Source: Elusimicrobiota bacterium
Lineage (GTDB): Bacteria > Elusimicrobiota > Elusimicrobia > UBA1565 > UBA9628
NCBI GenBank assembly: GCA_027406905.1
Contig: DAHZHT010000005.1
Span: 1-50,079 of the forward strand
Reading direction: 5' to 3'
DNA length: 50,079 nucleotides
This document shows, piece after piece, positions 31,783-40,516 of the stretch. Every line of letters starts with the position of its first letter. Position 1 is the stretch's first letter. Made by a program: the position numbers and the translations under genes. The notes under the pieces are model-generated. The model saw only the letters and a list, made by a program, of their open reading frames with translations. It was not told the DNA's origin and did no database searches.

Positions 31783-32160
31783 TTTTTTATTTCTCCTATT
31801 TCAATAATGCCACTTTGACGCATGAACGTCTATGACCGTTGTAGAAGCAGTCGAAACCCCATAGAACTCGTAATCTGACGAAGGCTGTGAAGCGTCGGAT
31901 TATAAAATTCCAATGATTCTCGGTTGCCCGTATCTTTTTACCAAGAACGCTAATGACCTCAAAATAGATATTCAAAAAATCTCCCTACGCTCTATTGTAA
32001 CAGCTTCCTCGCTGATTCGCCAGGAGTCCTCGAGAGAGCGTCCACAAACCCCTCCAGACCGTCAGGAACCAAGTTTAAAGGCCGTTTTATTGTTAAGCAT
32101 GAGGAAAAGGCGAGCAAGTTTCAGCGATAACCCCGCAAAATTTTTTCAATAATTTTTTTG
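31783..32160. other. Non-coding stretch between lipoprotein and IS remnant
   Basis: 378 bases with no supportable gene. Short open frames exist on both strands but have no motif, start signal or codon pattern that convinces. A minus-strand frame reads a short Ser/Tyr-rich peptide before the lipoprotein gene, too weak to call. Confidence 0.5.
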
Positions 32161-32288
32161 TGACGTTCCCCCACTTTTTAGGCCACGGTGAATTGGTTAT
32201 TTTTGAGGTTAATATTATTTAGCATTGTCGAGTGTTGTTGAGCAAACTCTCTAGGCGTTAAGTCCTTAAGCGCTCAGCGCGGCTGGAT
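32161..32288 (-). mobile_element. 3' remnant of an IS3-family element (orfB C-terminus and terminal end)
   Basis: In one minus-strand frame about 35 codons read ALKDLTPREFAQQHS, then NLKNNQFTVA and a stop at 32178-32180. This is the terminal part of IS3-type OrfB transposases (family pattern: PHSALxxLTPxEFA). The preceding PHS is replaced by an in-frame stop (32274-32276). The stop is followed by TAAAAAGTGGGGGAACGTCA, which reads on the plus strand as an IS-like end starting TGACGTTCCCCC at 32161. Nothing else of the element survives; the left side abuts the helicase gene. Confidence 0.7.
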
Positions 32289-32293
32289 ATCGA

Positions 32294-33676
32294 TTATCGT
32301 CCGCGCTTTTGATGATGGTGCGCGTGTTTTGCCTGTCTATGGGGAATAGCCTGAGCGTGGAGAGGTTTTTCTTTCTCGCGTTCATCAAAGATCTCGGGAG
32401 CCATCAGAGTGAGAAAGCGCCCGATGACCTCGCCCAGGGTCATCTTGCCGGCCGCGCGCTCCCAGTCAGGGCCCAACAGATCGACAGCCCGCTGAAAATT
32501 CTTCTGTTCCTCAAAACGAGCGAGGATCTTTGATATTTTTTTGCCTGCGACTTCGCGGCGGCCGGGGATTTTTCCCTCCCGCAGGCGAGTTTTTGTCATG
32601 TGCTCCAGGCGATTGACCAAAGCGCGTGTCGCGGGCGCGACGAGGCTAATGGCGATGCCGGCTTTTCCGCTGCGGGCTGTCCGGCCGATGCGGTGAACAT
32701 AAAGCTCCAGTTCTCTTGGAATTGAATAATTGATCACGTGAGTCAGATCCTTGACATCGAGCCCTCTCGAAGCCACATCGGTGCAAACCAGGAGATTCGT
32801 TTTTTTGTCCCGAAAAGCGCGCATGGTGCGCTCACGCTCATCCTGGGATTTATCTCCATGCAAGCAATCAACTTTGTAGCCTTTGTCCAATAGATATTGG
32901 GTCAAATCCATCACGAGAGATTTTGTTTGACAAAAAACCAAACCATAGAAATTATCGGCAAGATCAATGAGTTTGCGGAGAATTTCTGGCTTATCCGACT
33001 CGCGGACAATGTAATAAATTTGTTCCACCGTGCTTGAGAGCATCTCGGTTCGATTGACCTGGGCCATTTGGGGTTTTCTGAGATAGGTGTCGGCGACGCG
33101 GCGAACTTGGCCGCTCATTGTCGCGGAAAAAAGCCAGATATGGCTTGACTCTCGCGGCGTCGCGCGCAGTATTTTTTCCAAATCTTCTTTAAAGCCCATG
33201 GAAATCATCTCGTCGGCTTCATCTAAGACGACGACCTTAGCGTCCTTGAGATTGAGAGATTTCCTGTCCATGTGGTCAATGATGCGGCCGGGCGTGCCCA
33301 CGATTATTTGCGCGCCGCGTTTAAGACCTTCAAATTGGTCCGCGTATCCCGTGCCGCCGTAAATCGGCAGCGCTTTGATTCCCTTATATTTCCCAAGCAG
33401 GTTGATTTGTCCGGACACTTGTAAAGCCAGTTCCCGCGTCGGACAAAGGATAACGCCTTGAACGCGCTTTGAGTCAGCGTCGATTTTCTCTAAAAGCGGG
33501 ATGCCGAAAGCGGCGGTTTTTCCCGTTCCCGTCGCGGCCAAACCGATAAAATCGACGTCGCCCCCCAGAAGGATCGGCAGAGCCTGATGCTGGATCGGCG
33601 TTGGCGTCGTAAATCCCAGCTCGTGAACGGCGCGAGCGAGCGGCTCTGTCAGTTTCAGATCATTAAATGTATTCAA
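32294..33676 (-). CDS. DEAD-box ATP-dependent RNA helicase
   Basis: 460 residues. All core motifs are seen: the Q motif FTTPTPIQHQALP, motif I AATGTGKTAAFG, Ia PTRELALQV, GG/TPGRIIDHM, II DEADEM, III SAT, V DVASRGLDV and VI HRIGRTARSG. It unwinds RNA duplexes in RNA decay, ribosome assembly or translation. The C-terminal region beyond about residue 370 is RhlB/CsdA-unlike and ends in a His-rich basic tail (HAHHHQKRGR). The stop lies a few bases from the IS3 remnant, so the extreme C-terminus may have been altered by that insertion. Confidence 0.95.
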   Translation of the reverse strand: MNTFNDLKLTEPLARAVHELGFTTPTPIQHQALPILLGGDVDFIGLAATGTGKTAAFGIPLLEKIDADSKRVQGVILCPTRELALQVSGQINLLGKYKGIKALPIYGGTGYADQFEGLKRGAQIIVGTPGRIIDHMDRKSLNLKDAKVVVLDEADEMISMGFKEDLEKILRATPRESSHIWLFSATMSGQVRRVADTYLRKPQMAQVNRTEMLSSTVEQIYYIVRESDKPEILRKLIDLADNFYGLVFCQTKSLVMDLTQYLLDKGYKVDCLHGDKSQDERERTMRAFRDKKTNLLVCTDVASRGLDVKDLTHVINYSIPRELELYVHRIGRTARSGKAGIAISLVAPATRALVNRLEHMTKTRLREGKIPGRREVAGKKISKILARFEEQKNFQRAVDLLGPDWERAAGKMTLGEVIGRFLTLMAPEIFDEREKEKPLHAQAIPHRQAKHAHHHQKRGR

Positions 33677-33746
33677 GCTTAGATTGTATCACTTGCGCGC
33701 CCGAGCCACGGCGCACGAAAAAATTTAAATTGGGCATCCCACGACT

Positions 33747-35537
33747 TTAGTCTTGGGTTTCAAATTCTTCCCAGCGCTTAAACGCGGCTTCGACAGCCAG
33801 CCGCGCGGCATTGAGACGATCTTGGCGTTTGGAGAGTTCCACGGCATTGGTGGCAACGCTGGGGTCTTCAAGCGCCCCTTGAGCTTTGGCCGCTTGGGCT
33901 TCCGCCGCGCGGATTGCGGCCTCGATGTCTCTTAACTCTTTTGTTTTTTTCGATGAGAAGCCGGGCTTTTGATTCTCTTCTTGAATCGGAAAAACTCCTT
34001 TTTCTTTTGCTCTCCAGTCTTCCCACTGGGACAGATCGGCAAAAAATCGTGCATTTCCCTTCCCATCAAGAGCTAAAATTTCGCGGCTGACCCGGTCGAG
34101 GAGATAGCGGTCATGCGTGACGAGAACAAGCGCCCCCGGAAAATCGATCATGCTGGACTCAAGAACTTCCAGAGACTGCAGATCCAAATCATTGGTCGGC
34201 TCGTCTAGAAGCAGGACATCCGCGGGCTTGAGCATGAGCCGGGCAATGAGAACGCGCGATTGTTCGCCGCCCGAAAGCCGTGAGAGAGAAAAATCAAGCT
34301 GCTCTTGTCGAAAGAGAAATCTGGCGGCCCAGCCGTAAACATGGATACGGTTTCCTTTGTAAAGAACATGCTCCCCATTTGGACAAAGGGCCTTTTTTAA
34401 ACTCAGGCCCAAATCCAGTTGTTCGCGATGCTGATCAAAGGTCACGACCCGCAGTTGGTCGGCCCTCTTGAGAGTTCCCTCATCAGGAAGCGCCTCTCCC
34501 GATAAAAGTTTAAGCAAGGTGCTTTTCCCGCTGCCGTTTTCTCCCAGAAGCCCCAGCTTGTCTCCCGGCCCCAGAGTCAAATCCAGCGGCCCAAACAGCT
34601 TCCTGCCGCCCATGCTTTTTCCAATTTTTGAGGCCGTGATGAGTCGTTGAGTTTGTCTTTCGCTGCCGGCAAAATCGATATTGGCGGCCCGGCCCTGGGC
34701 ATTCCGGTATTTAAGCTCGGAAAGATCCCCCATGAGTTCTCCGGCTCGGTCTATGCGCGCCTGCTGCTTAGTCGTGCGCGCCTTGGGGCCGCGACGCAGC
34801 CACTCGATTTCTCCGCGCACGATATTGCGCACTGAATCTTCGCGCGCGGTCTGCGCGGCCAAGAGAGCCTCGCGATTTTCCAAAAATCGGCTGTAATTGC
34901 CCTGGCTGCTGAAATGCCCTTCGGCATAGCGTTTGTTGAGTTCGATCACGCGGTTTGTCACGCGCTCAAGAAAGCGGCGGTCATGGGTGACAACGAGAAA
35001 AGAGAATCTCAGATCGGAAAGTCTTTTTTCGAGCCAAAGAACGCCTTCAAGATCGAGATGATTGGTGGGCTCATCCATCAGCAGCAAATCCGGCTCGCGC
35101 AGGACTTTCGCGATAATCGCCAAACGCTTGCGCCAACCGCCAGAGAGCTTTGAGACGAATTCTTCGGGATTACGAAAGCCGGCTTTATCAAGTCCATCTT
35201 TCACGCGCAGATCCACTTCATAATCTTCAAGACCCAGGTCTTGAAGAGCCAACGCGAGACTTTCACGCACGCGAAGGCCTTCATGCGCGTTTTCCAAGCG
35301 ATCATCCTGAGCCAAATAGCCGAGCTTGAGACCACGGCGAATGGACAAAACTCCGCCATCGGAGGTCTCGCGTCCGGCCAAAATCTTAAGGAGAGTGGAT
35401 TTCCCCGCTCCATTGGGGCCGATGAGGCCTATTCGCTCGCCTTTAAAAATCCCAAAAGTCAGATTTTCAAAAAGAGGCCGCGCTCCGAAGCTTTTGGAGA
35501 GATTTTGACCGCTCAGAAAGATTTCCACTCCCACCAT
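33747..35537 (-). CDS. ABC-F family ATPase, Uup-like
   Basis: 596 residues from ATG 35537, where the family-like sequence (FLSGQNLSKSFG) begins. The open frame runs much further upstream but antisense to the exonuclease, so it was trimmed. Two ABC domains are fused: Walker A GPNGAGKSTLL and GENGSGKSTLL, signatures LSGGWRKRL and LSGGEQSRVL, Walker B LLLMDEPTNHLD and LLLDEPTNDLD. A linker lies between, and a C-terminal coiled coil (about 525-596) resembles the Uup DNA-binding tail. There are no membrane segments. ABC-F proteins act on ribosomes, and Uup is linked to ribosome biogenesis and to branched DNA. The exact role is not decidable. Confidence 0.92.
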   Translation of the reverse strand: MVGVEIFLSGQNLSKSFGARPLFENLTFGIFKGERIGLIGPNGAGKSTLLKILAGRETSDGGVLSIRRGLKLGYLAQDDRLENAHEGLRVRESLALALQDLGLEDYEVDLRVKDGLDKAGFRNPEEFVSKLSGGWRKRLAIIAKVLREPDLLLMDEPTNHLDLEGVLWLEKRLSDLRFSFLVVTHDRRFLERVTNRVIELNKRYAEGHFSSQGNYSRFLENREALLAAQTAREDSVRNIVRGEIEWLRRGPKARTTKQQARIDRAGELMGDLSELKYRNAQGRAANIDFAGSERQTQRLITASKIGKSMGGRKLFGPLDLTLGPGDKLGLLGENGSGKSTLLKLLSGEALPDEGTLKRADQLRVVTFDQHREQLDLGLSLKKALCPNGEHVLYKGNRIHVYGWAARFLFRQEQLDFSLSRLSGGEQSRVLIARLMLKPADVLLLDEPTNDLDLQSLEVLESSMIDFPGALVLVTHDRYLLDRVSREILALDGKGNARFFADLSQWEDWRAKEKGVFPIQEENQKPGFSSKKTKELRDIEAAIRAAEAQAAKAQGALEDPSVATNAVELSKRQDRLNAARLAVEAAFKRWEEFETQD

Positions 35538-35660
35538 TATCGCATTTCTGGTTATAGGTCCAGGATGGCGGTTCTGCGCCCTATTATCACCCGCGCGTTG
35601 AGGACCCCAAACGAAAACTCCTATAATAAATTTCTCCGATTGACTCGCGGAGACCTGACC

Positions 35661-36443
35661 ATGATCAATCTTGATCGCCCCCTCTGCGTCTTTGACTTGG
35701 AAGCGACCGGGACCGATGTCCAGCAGGACCGGATCGTAGAAATTTGCGTACTCCGACGGGAAATAGACGGGAAAGAAACGCTCTTCACATCTCTCGTCAA
35801 CCCGGGCGTGCCGATTCCCGCAGAAGCGACCGATATCCATCACATCACCAATGAGATGGTCGCAAATCAACCCCGCTTTTCCGATCTCGTTTCCCCTGTT
35901 CTCAAAATTTTTGAGGGAGCCGATCTTTCGGGATTTAACGCCGCCAAATACGACATTCCGCTTCTTTCTGCGGAATTTAAACGCGCGGGAGTCGACTGGC
36001 CAGGCCCGAATCGTCGGATCATCGATTCTTTTACTATTTTCTCCCGCAAGGAACGTCGAAATCTCGCGGCCGCTTATCAATTTTATTGCGGGAAAGAGTT
36101 ATCAGGCGCGCATCGCGCCGAAGCGGACGTTCGGGCGACAGCGGAAATTCTCTGGGCTCAAGTGGACAGATATCCCGATCTCCCCAAAGACACGGCGGGC
36201 CTTGACGCCTGGTGCGCGCAAAGCGATCCCAACCGCGTGGATTCCGAAGGGAAATTTGTCTGGAAAAACGGAGACGCCGTTTTTGGTTTTGGAAACAAGC
36301 ATCGCGGAAAAACCCTGCAGGACGTGCTCATCACCGACCGCGGATATTTTAACTGGATGATCGAGAAGGGAAATTTTAGCGCGGATGTGGTCCGCATCTG
36401 CCGGGAAGCTCTCTTGGGAAAGTTTCCCGTCAAAAAAAGATAA
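35661..36443 (+). CDS. DEDDh 3'-5' exonuclease (DNA polymerase III epsilon-like)
   Basis: 260 residues from ATG 35661, the first residue pair before the exonuclease fold. Catalytic residues are visible: D12 and E14 in FDLEATGTD, D98 in NAAKYD, and H151 and D156 in HRAEAD. The C-terminal 70 residues (about 185-255: VFGFGNKHRGKTLQDVLITD, YFNWMIEKGNF) match the small DUF3820-like appendage seen on many stand-alone exonucleases of this type. It is probably a repair or proofreading-type nuclease rather than the replicative subunit. It is convergent with rsmE. Confidence 0.9.
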   Translation: MINLDRPLCVFDLEATGTDVQQDRIVEICVLRREIDGKETLFTSLVNPGVPIPAEATDIHHITNEMVANQPRFSDLVSPVLKIFEGADLSGFNAAKYDIPLLSAEFKRAGVDWPGPNRRIIDSFTIFSRKERRNLAAAYQFYCGKELSGAHRAEADVRATAEILWAQVDRYPDLPKDTAGLDAWCAQSDPNRVDSEGKFVWKNGDAVFGFGNKHRGKTLQDVLITDRGYFNWMIEKGNFSADVVRICREALLGKFPVKKR

Positions 36444-36494
36444 ACCCCTTTATTTGGCTAACCGCAATGTCTTCTCGGACATTAAAAACAAAAA

Positions 36495-37259
36495 TTACCC
36501 GCGCTCGACACGAAATTGACGAAAATCTCCCCAATAAAGCTGCGCGGCGGAGAGTCCCACCAAAACCGCTGTCTCGGCTCGCAAAATACGGCCTCCCAAC
36601 ACCCAGGACACGGCTTTACCCTCCAGTTTTTCTCTCTCTTTATCCGAAAAACCGCCTTCAGGCCCCACAAAGAGAATGATCCGCCGTGGATTTTTTACCG
36701 GAGAGGCGGCCGTTTTTCCTAGAAGATCAAGGCATAGAGACAAATCCGCTTGGGCCGCTATTGAAGATGAGAGAAACTCGTCAAAGGGAAGCGGAGGCAA
36801 AAGCTCAGGCAACGAACTCCGGCGACACTGTTTTGCCGCGCGAATAATTTGTCCGGGCCACGCATGGGCTTTTTCATGGTCAAGTCCCTCGGACGGAACC
36901 GAATGCTCAGTCAAGAGAGGAACGATACGAGAAACCCCAAGCTCGGTCGCTTTCTGCGCGACAAAAATCATTCTTTGCCGCGCCAAAACCGCGCACGCAA
37001 GAGTGATATCGACTGACGGCTCCGGCGAAACCAAGAATTTCTCGTAAGGAACGGCAAGGCCGCCAGCATTTTTTAATTCCTTTACGCTTGCCCGAAAAAA
37101 AGCTCCGGAAGCGTCCTTTAGAGTAAAGGCTTCCTTAGGGTTGACTTCGCGCCGAATGAGGCGCTGAGCCATACTGCCGTCAAATTTAAAAGGAACGCCT
37201 AACTCAAGCGAGGGAAATTCAAGAGCCCCATCGGGGGCCGCGCTATACGAGGATTTCAT
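36495..37259 (-). CDS. rsmE: 16S rRNA m3U1498 methyltransferase RsmE
   Basis: 254 residues, SPOUT-class methyltransferase. Visible: ATELGVSRIVPLLTEHSV in the middle, AAKQCRRSSLPEL, and the C-terminal SAM knot IILFVGPEGGFSDKE and GGRILRAETAVLVGLSAAQ. It methylates U1498 in 16S rRNA. It is the last gene of the minus-strand purine-to-rsmE run. Confidence 0.92.
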   Translation of the reverse strand: MKSSYSAAPDGALEFPSLELGVPFKFDGSMAQRLIRREVNPKEAFTLKDASGAFFRASVKELKNAGGLAVPYEKFLVSPEPSVDITLACAVLARQRMIFVAQKATELGVSRIVPLLTEHSVPSEGLDHEKAHAWPGQIIRAAKQCRRSSLPELLPPLPFDEFLSSSIAAQADLSLCLDLLGKTAASPVKNPRRIILFVGPEGGFSDKEREKLEGKAVSWVLGGRILRAETAVLVGLSAAQLYWGDFRQFRVERG

Positions 37260-37271
37260 TTCTTTGATGAT

Positions 37272-37406
37272 TTAATCCTTAAGATATCCGAATTTGCCGG
37301 ATTTAAAATCCTCTCTGGCGCGATTGATACCCAAATCTCTTACCGCCAGCGATAGCGCAAGGCCGAAGGCAATTGAGTATCAGCGCGGAAACGCCCAAAA
37401 GGGTTT
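37272..37406 (-). other. Short open segment of unknown origin upstream of rsmE
   Basis: A minus-strand frame reads IAFGLALSLAVRDLGINRA, then REDFKSGKFGYLKD and TAA at 37272-37274, 12 bases before the rsmE start. It has a coding-like look, but a stop sits just upstream and no normal start exists. It shares the frame of the 54-residue gene before it. It may be a decayed gene end. No family assigned. Confidence 0.3.
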
Positions 37407-37571
37407 CTACGCTTTTTTATTTTCCTCGACGAATTTGCGGATATCCTCGATGTGCTCAAGGACAAGAGCCGCCTTGCTCAGGCCAAACTGAAACGGATAT
37501 TTATCCTCGGCATTCCGTTTGAGGATAATCATTTTGTTGCCCTTAAACTCTCCGTATTCAACCATTCCCAT
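37407..37571 (-). CDS. Small conserved-looking protein, 54 residues
   Basis: Starts with MGMVEYGEFKGNKMIILKR and ends with IRKFVEENKKA. There are no membrane segments. A strong ribosome binding site AGGAGG sits 5 bases before the ATG. The pattern (GNKMIILKR, KYPFQFGLSKAALVLEHIEDIRKFVEE) looks like a compact folded domain and reminds me of short uncharacterised proteins in other bacteria. No function known. It lies between DUF2905 and rsmE in the same run. Confidence 0.7.
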   Translation of the reverse strand: MGMVEYGEFKGNKMIILKRNAEDKYPFQFGLSKAALVLEHIEDIRKFVEENKKA

Positions 37572-37586
37572 AATCGCCTCCTGAAA

Positions 37587-37841
37587 TTAACGTCTTTTAA
37601 AAAAAAAGAAAAGCAGACTCAACAAAGCGCTAATAATGAGAGAACTCGTCAACGGGAAAAAGAAGCTAAAATTTCCCCGCCGAATTCGAATATCCCCCGG
37701 CAAACTTCCCAGATAAGGAATTTTCCCCGCCAAAAGGAAAATAAGTCCCAACACAATCAACCCGCCTCCGGCAAAAATAAGAGAACGCCCCAAGGTATGG
37801 GCCAGTCCCTCTTTAACGCCTGGAAGGTCTTTAGTCATCAT
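37587..37841 (-). CDS. DUF2905 small membrane protein
   Basis: 84 residues from ATG 37841 (37838 is also possible). Two membrane helices (about 21-41 and 62-80) flank the DUF2905 signature GKIPYLGSLPGDIRIRRGNFSF. Function unknown; such genes often sit beside ruvAB or queA in other genomes, but here it follows purD. Confidence 0.85.
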   Translation of the reverse strand: MMTKDLPGVKEGLAHTLGRSLIFAGGGLIVLGLIFLLAGKIPYLGSLPGDIRIRRGNFSFFFPLTSSLIISALLSLLFFFFKRR

Positions 37842-37880
37842 TAGAACTCTCAAAACCGGGGAAAGGGTTCTTTGTTCATG

Positions 37881-39134
37881 TTATTCTCTCCGCGCGATAT
37901 CTCGCCTCAACCCCATCCCTGGGAAAAAAATTTGCGACGCCGTGTTATAGGCTCTTCGGCGAGCGTCTGAAATTTTAGGAGCCGTTCCGACCAAGCTTAA
38001 AACCCGTCCGCCCGAGGTTCGCCATTTTCCATCTTGAAATGCGGTTCCGGAATGAAAAATTTGGACCTCCCGATATTCTCGCTCCAGTCCCCTTATCGGC
38101 CTTCCTATTTTAATTTTTTCCGGGTATCCTTGCGAAACCAAATTAACACAGACCGAGAAATCTTTCCGGACTTTAAGACGCATCCCCTTCAATCTCTTTC
38201 GAGTTGTCGCCATAAAAAAGAAGAGAATATCGGATTGAATGAGCGGCAAAACGGCCTGCGTTTCCGGATCTCCAAAGCGGCAATTAAATTCCAAAACCTT
38301 TGGCCCCCGCTCCGTCAAGATAAGGCCGCAATATAAAATCCCCCGGTAATCCATTTTTTCTTGCCGAATTCCCCGCAGAACTTTTTTAAAAACCCCATTA
38401 ATTTCTCGCTTTATCTTGGCGGAAACGGAAACGGGCGAAAACGCCCCCATGCCACCGGTATTCGGACCCAGGTCTCCGTCTTGAAGACGCTTGTGATCGC
38501 GGCTCAATGGAAGAAAGACCGAGGACGCGCCATCGATAAAGGCCATCGCGCTTAATTCCGGACCCCGCAAGAACTCCTCAATGACGACGCAACTCCCCGC
38601 TTCCTTAAATATTTTGTCTTCCATCAATTTCTTGGCGCCCAATAGAGCCTTTTTTTTGTTTTCGCAAACAAAAACGCCCTTTCCGCCGGCGAGGCCGCTC
38701 GCTTTAACCACCATGGGTCTTTCCGGAGTTTTATCGAGATAGCGGGAAACCCCATCAAAGCTTTCAAAAACTTTGAAATCGGCGGTGGGAATTTTATATT
38801 TCACCATAAAAGCCTTCGCGAAGGCTTTGGAAGATTCTAGTCTCGCCGCTTTTTGAGTGGGGCCAAAACAGGGGATTTTTCTTTTTTTAAGCTCATCGGC
38901 GACCCCCAGAGCCAAGGGAGTCTCGGGACCAACGACAACCAAGGAAATTTTATTTTTCTCGGAAAAATGAGAGACCTCGACTGGATTTAGAATGTCGAGG
39001 TTCACGCAATTGGCAACGCGAGAAATCGCGTCAGACCCTGGCGCGCAAAAAAGCTTTTCCAATTGAGAACTTCGGGATATTTTTTCGCAAAGGGCGTGTT
39101 CCCTGCCTCCGGAACCCAAGACCAAGACCCTCAA
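37881..39134 (-). CDS. purD: Phosphoribosylamine-glycine ligase PurD
   Basis: 417 residues, ATP-grasp enzyme making GAR from phosphoribosylamine and glycine. Motifs: VLVLGSGGREHALCEKI, VVVGPETPLALGVADEL, VVKASGLAGGKGVFV, HKRLQDGDLGPNTGGMGAFSP, and EFNCRFGDPETQAVLP. The start is TTG at 39134, which overlaps the purF stop (TTGA). Every downstream ATG would delete the N-terminal nucleotide-binding region. Confidence 0.96.
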   Translation of the reverse strand: MRVLVLGSGGREHALCEKISRSSQLEKLFCAPGSDAISRVANCVNLDILNPVEVSHFSEKNKISLVVVGPETPLALGVADELKKRKIPCFGPTQKAARLESSKAFAKAFMVKYKIPTADFKVFESFDGVSRYLDKTPERPMVVKASGLAGGKGVFVCENKKKALLGAKKLMEDKIFKEAGSCVVIEEFLRGPELSAMAFIDGASSVFLPLSRDHKRLQDGDLGPNTGGMGAFSPVSVSAKIKREINGVFKKVLRGIRQEKMDYRGILYCGLILTERGPKVLEFNCRFGDPETQAVLPLIQSDILFFFMATTRKRLKGMRLKVRKDFSVCVNLVSQGYPEKIKIGRPIRGLEREYREVQIFHSGTAFQDGKWRTSGGRVLSLVGTAPKISDARRRAYNTASQIFFPGMGLRRDIARRE

Positions 39135-40507
39135 CGCTCAAGGCCCCCTTTCCCAGCCACAACCATCATCTGATCAGAAGTTGGAGTCGGATAATTTTTA
39201 GTGAAGCAGGCATCGCAAAAATGGGAGCCCCCGGCGGCCTCAATCATCGCTTCCAAACTGAGATAATGGAGGCTGTCGACTCCGATAAATTGGCGGATTT
39301 CATCTAAACTACGTTGATTGGCGATCAAGGCTTCGGATTTAGGCGTGTCAATTCCATAATAACAGGAAGAAATAATCGGAGGGCTGGTAATTCCCATGTG
39401 GATTTCCCGCGTCCCCGCCTCTCTTAGACTCTGGGCAATTTTGCGGGAGGTGGTTCCGCGAACGATTGAATCGTCAATCAAAATGACTTTTTTGCCTTTA
39501 AGAGCTTCTTTAACCGGACTCAATTTCAAATCAACCGCGATCTCTCTGAGGGCTTGGCTGGGGCGGATAAAGGTGCGACTGATATAGTGACTGCGCACAA
39601 GCCCGACCTCAAAGGGAATCTGGGATTCTCTTGAAAATCCAAGCGCCGCCGGAACCCCGGAATCGGGAACCGGCATGACGAGATCCGCTCGGACCCCTTT
39701 CATTTCTTGCGCCAGAGCCCGGCCCAAGGCTTGCCGGACAGACTGAACCCCTTTGCCAAAGACCAATGAATCGGGCCGTGAAAAATAGACCAACTCAAAC
39801 ACGCAACGCGAAACGGCTTTATCAATTGGGATTTTGACGCTTTTCAAAATCCCTTTCTTAATAAAAACGATCTCCCCGGGTTCGATTTCCCGGACATAAG
39901 AGGCCTTAATTAAAGACAAGGCGGTAGTCTCGGAAGTGACAACATAAGACTCGCCTAATTTCCCAAGGACCAAGGGGCGAAACCCCTGGGGATCCCGGCA
40001 GGCAATCATCTGCTCTGGGGTTAAAATCACCAGAGAATAAGCCCCTTCAATTGCCTTGAGGGCTTCTATCAGCGATTCTTCAAAATCCCCCTTTCCATGA
40101 GCGATTAAATGCAAAATCGCCTCGGAATCAGTCGAGGAATGAAAAATCGCTCCGCGGTCTTCCAAATTTTTTCTGATGATTGAGGCGTTGGTCAGATTGC
40201 CGTTGTGTCCCAGGGCTAAAACCCCATGCCTGGTTTTAGACACCAGAGGCTGCGCGTTTTTTATATGGCTGGAACCGGTCGTCGAGTAGCGCACATGCCC
40301 GATGGCGGAAACCCCGCTTAGTTTCTCAATTCGCTTTTCCGAAAAAACATCGGAAGTAATGCCCATCCCGGTGTGAAAATTGATATTCCCGTTTAGGGCG
40401 GAAGCGATGCCGGCGGACTCTTGCCCGCGATGTTGAAGGGCAAAAAGGCTTAAATAGGTTAAATGAGCCGAGTCCGGATGATTTTCAATCCCGAAAATTC
40501 CGCACAT
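39131..40507 (-). CDS. purF: Amidophosphoribosyltransferase PurF (4Fe-4S type)
   Basis: 458 residues, the first committed step of purine synthesis. The catalytic Cys follows the start Met directly (MCGIFGIENH), so there is no propeptide beyond it. The PRPP loop is VILIDDSIVRGTTSRKI. Cysteines in the positions of the B. subtilis-type iron-sulfur ligands are visible (CVFELVYFSRPDS, SSCYYGIDT, and C..C in FCDACFTKNYPT), so the oxygen-sensitive clustered form is likely. It overlaps purD by 4 bases and follows purQ by 9. Confidence 0.95.
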   Translation of the reverse strand: MCGIFGIENHPDSAHLTYLSLFALQHRGQESAGIASALNGNINFHTGMGITSDVFSEKRIEKLSGVSAIGHVRYSTTGSSHIKNAQPLVSKTRHGVLALGHNGNLTNASIIRKNLEDRGAIFHSSTDSEAILHLIAHGKGDFEESLIEALKAIEGAYSLVILTPEQMIACRDPQGFRPLVLGKLGESYVVTSETTALSLIKASYVREIEPGEIVFIKKGILKSVKIPIDKAVSRCVFELVYFSRPDSLVFGKGVQSVRQALGRALAQEMKGVRADLVMPVPDSGVPAALGFSRESQIPFEVGLVRSHYISRTFIRPSQALREIAVDLKLSPVKEALKGKKVILIDDSIVRGTTSRKIAQSLREAGTREIHMGITSPPIISSCYYGIDTPKSEALIANQRSLDEIRQFIGVDSLHYLSLEAMIEAAGGSHFCDACFTKNYPTPTSDQMMVVAGKGGLER

Positions 40508-40516
40508 GGGAAAATT

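Noticed and set aside
31913..32152. Plus-strand open frame of 79 codons
   Set aside because: No ribosome binding site, no recognisable domain and an amino-acid mix typical of non-coding DNA.
33747..36080. ABC-F frame extended by about 180 codons upstream
   Set aside because: The extension is antisense to the DEDDh exonuclease with its catalytic residues; family similarity begins only at about 35537.
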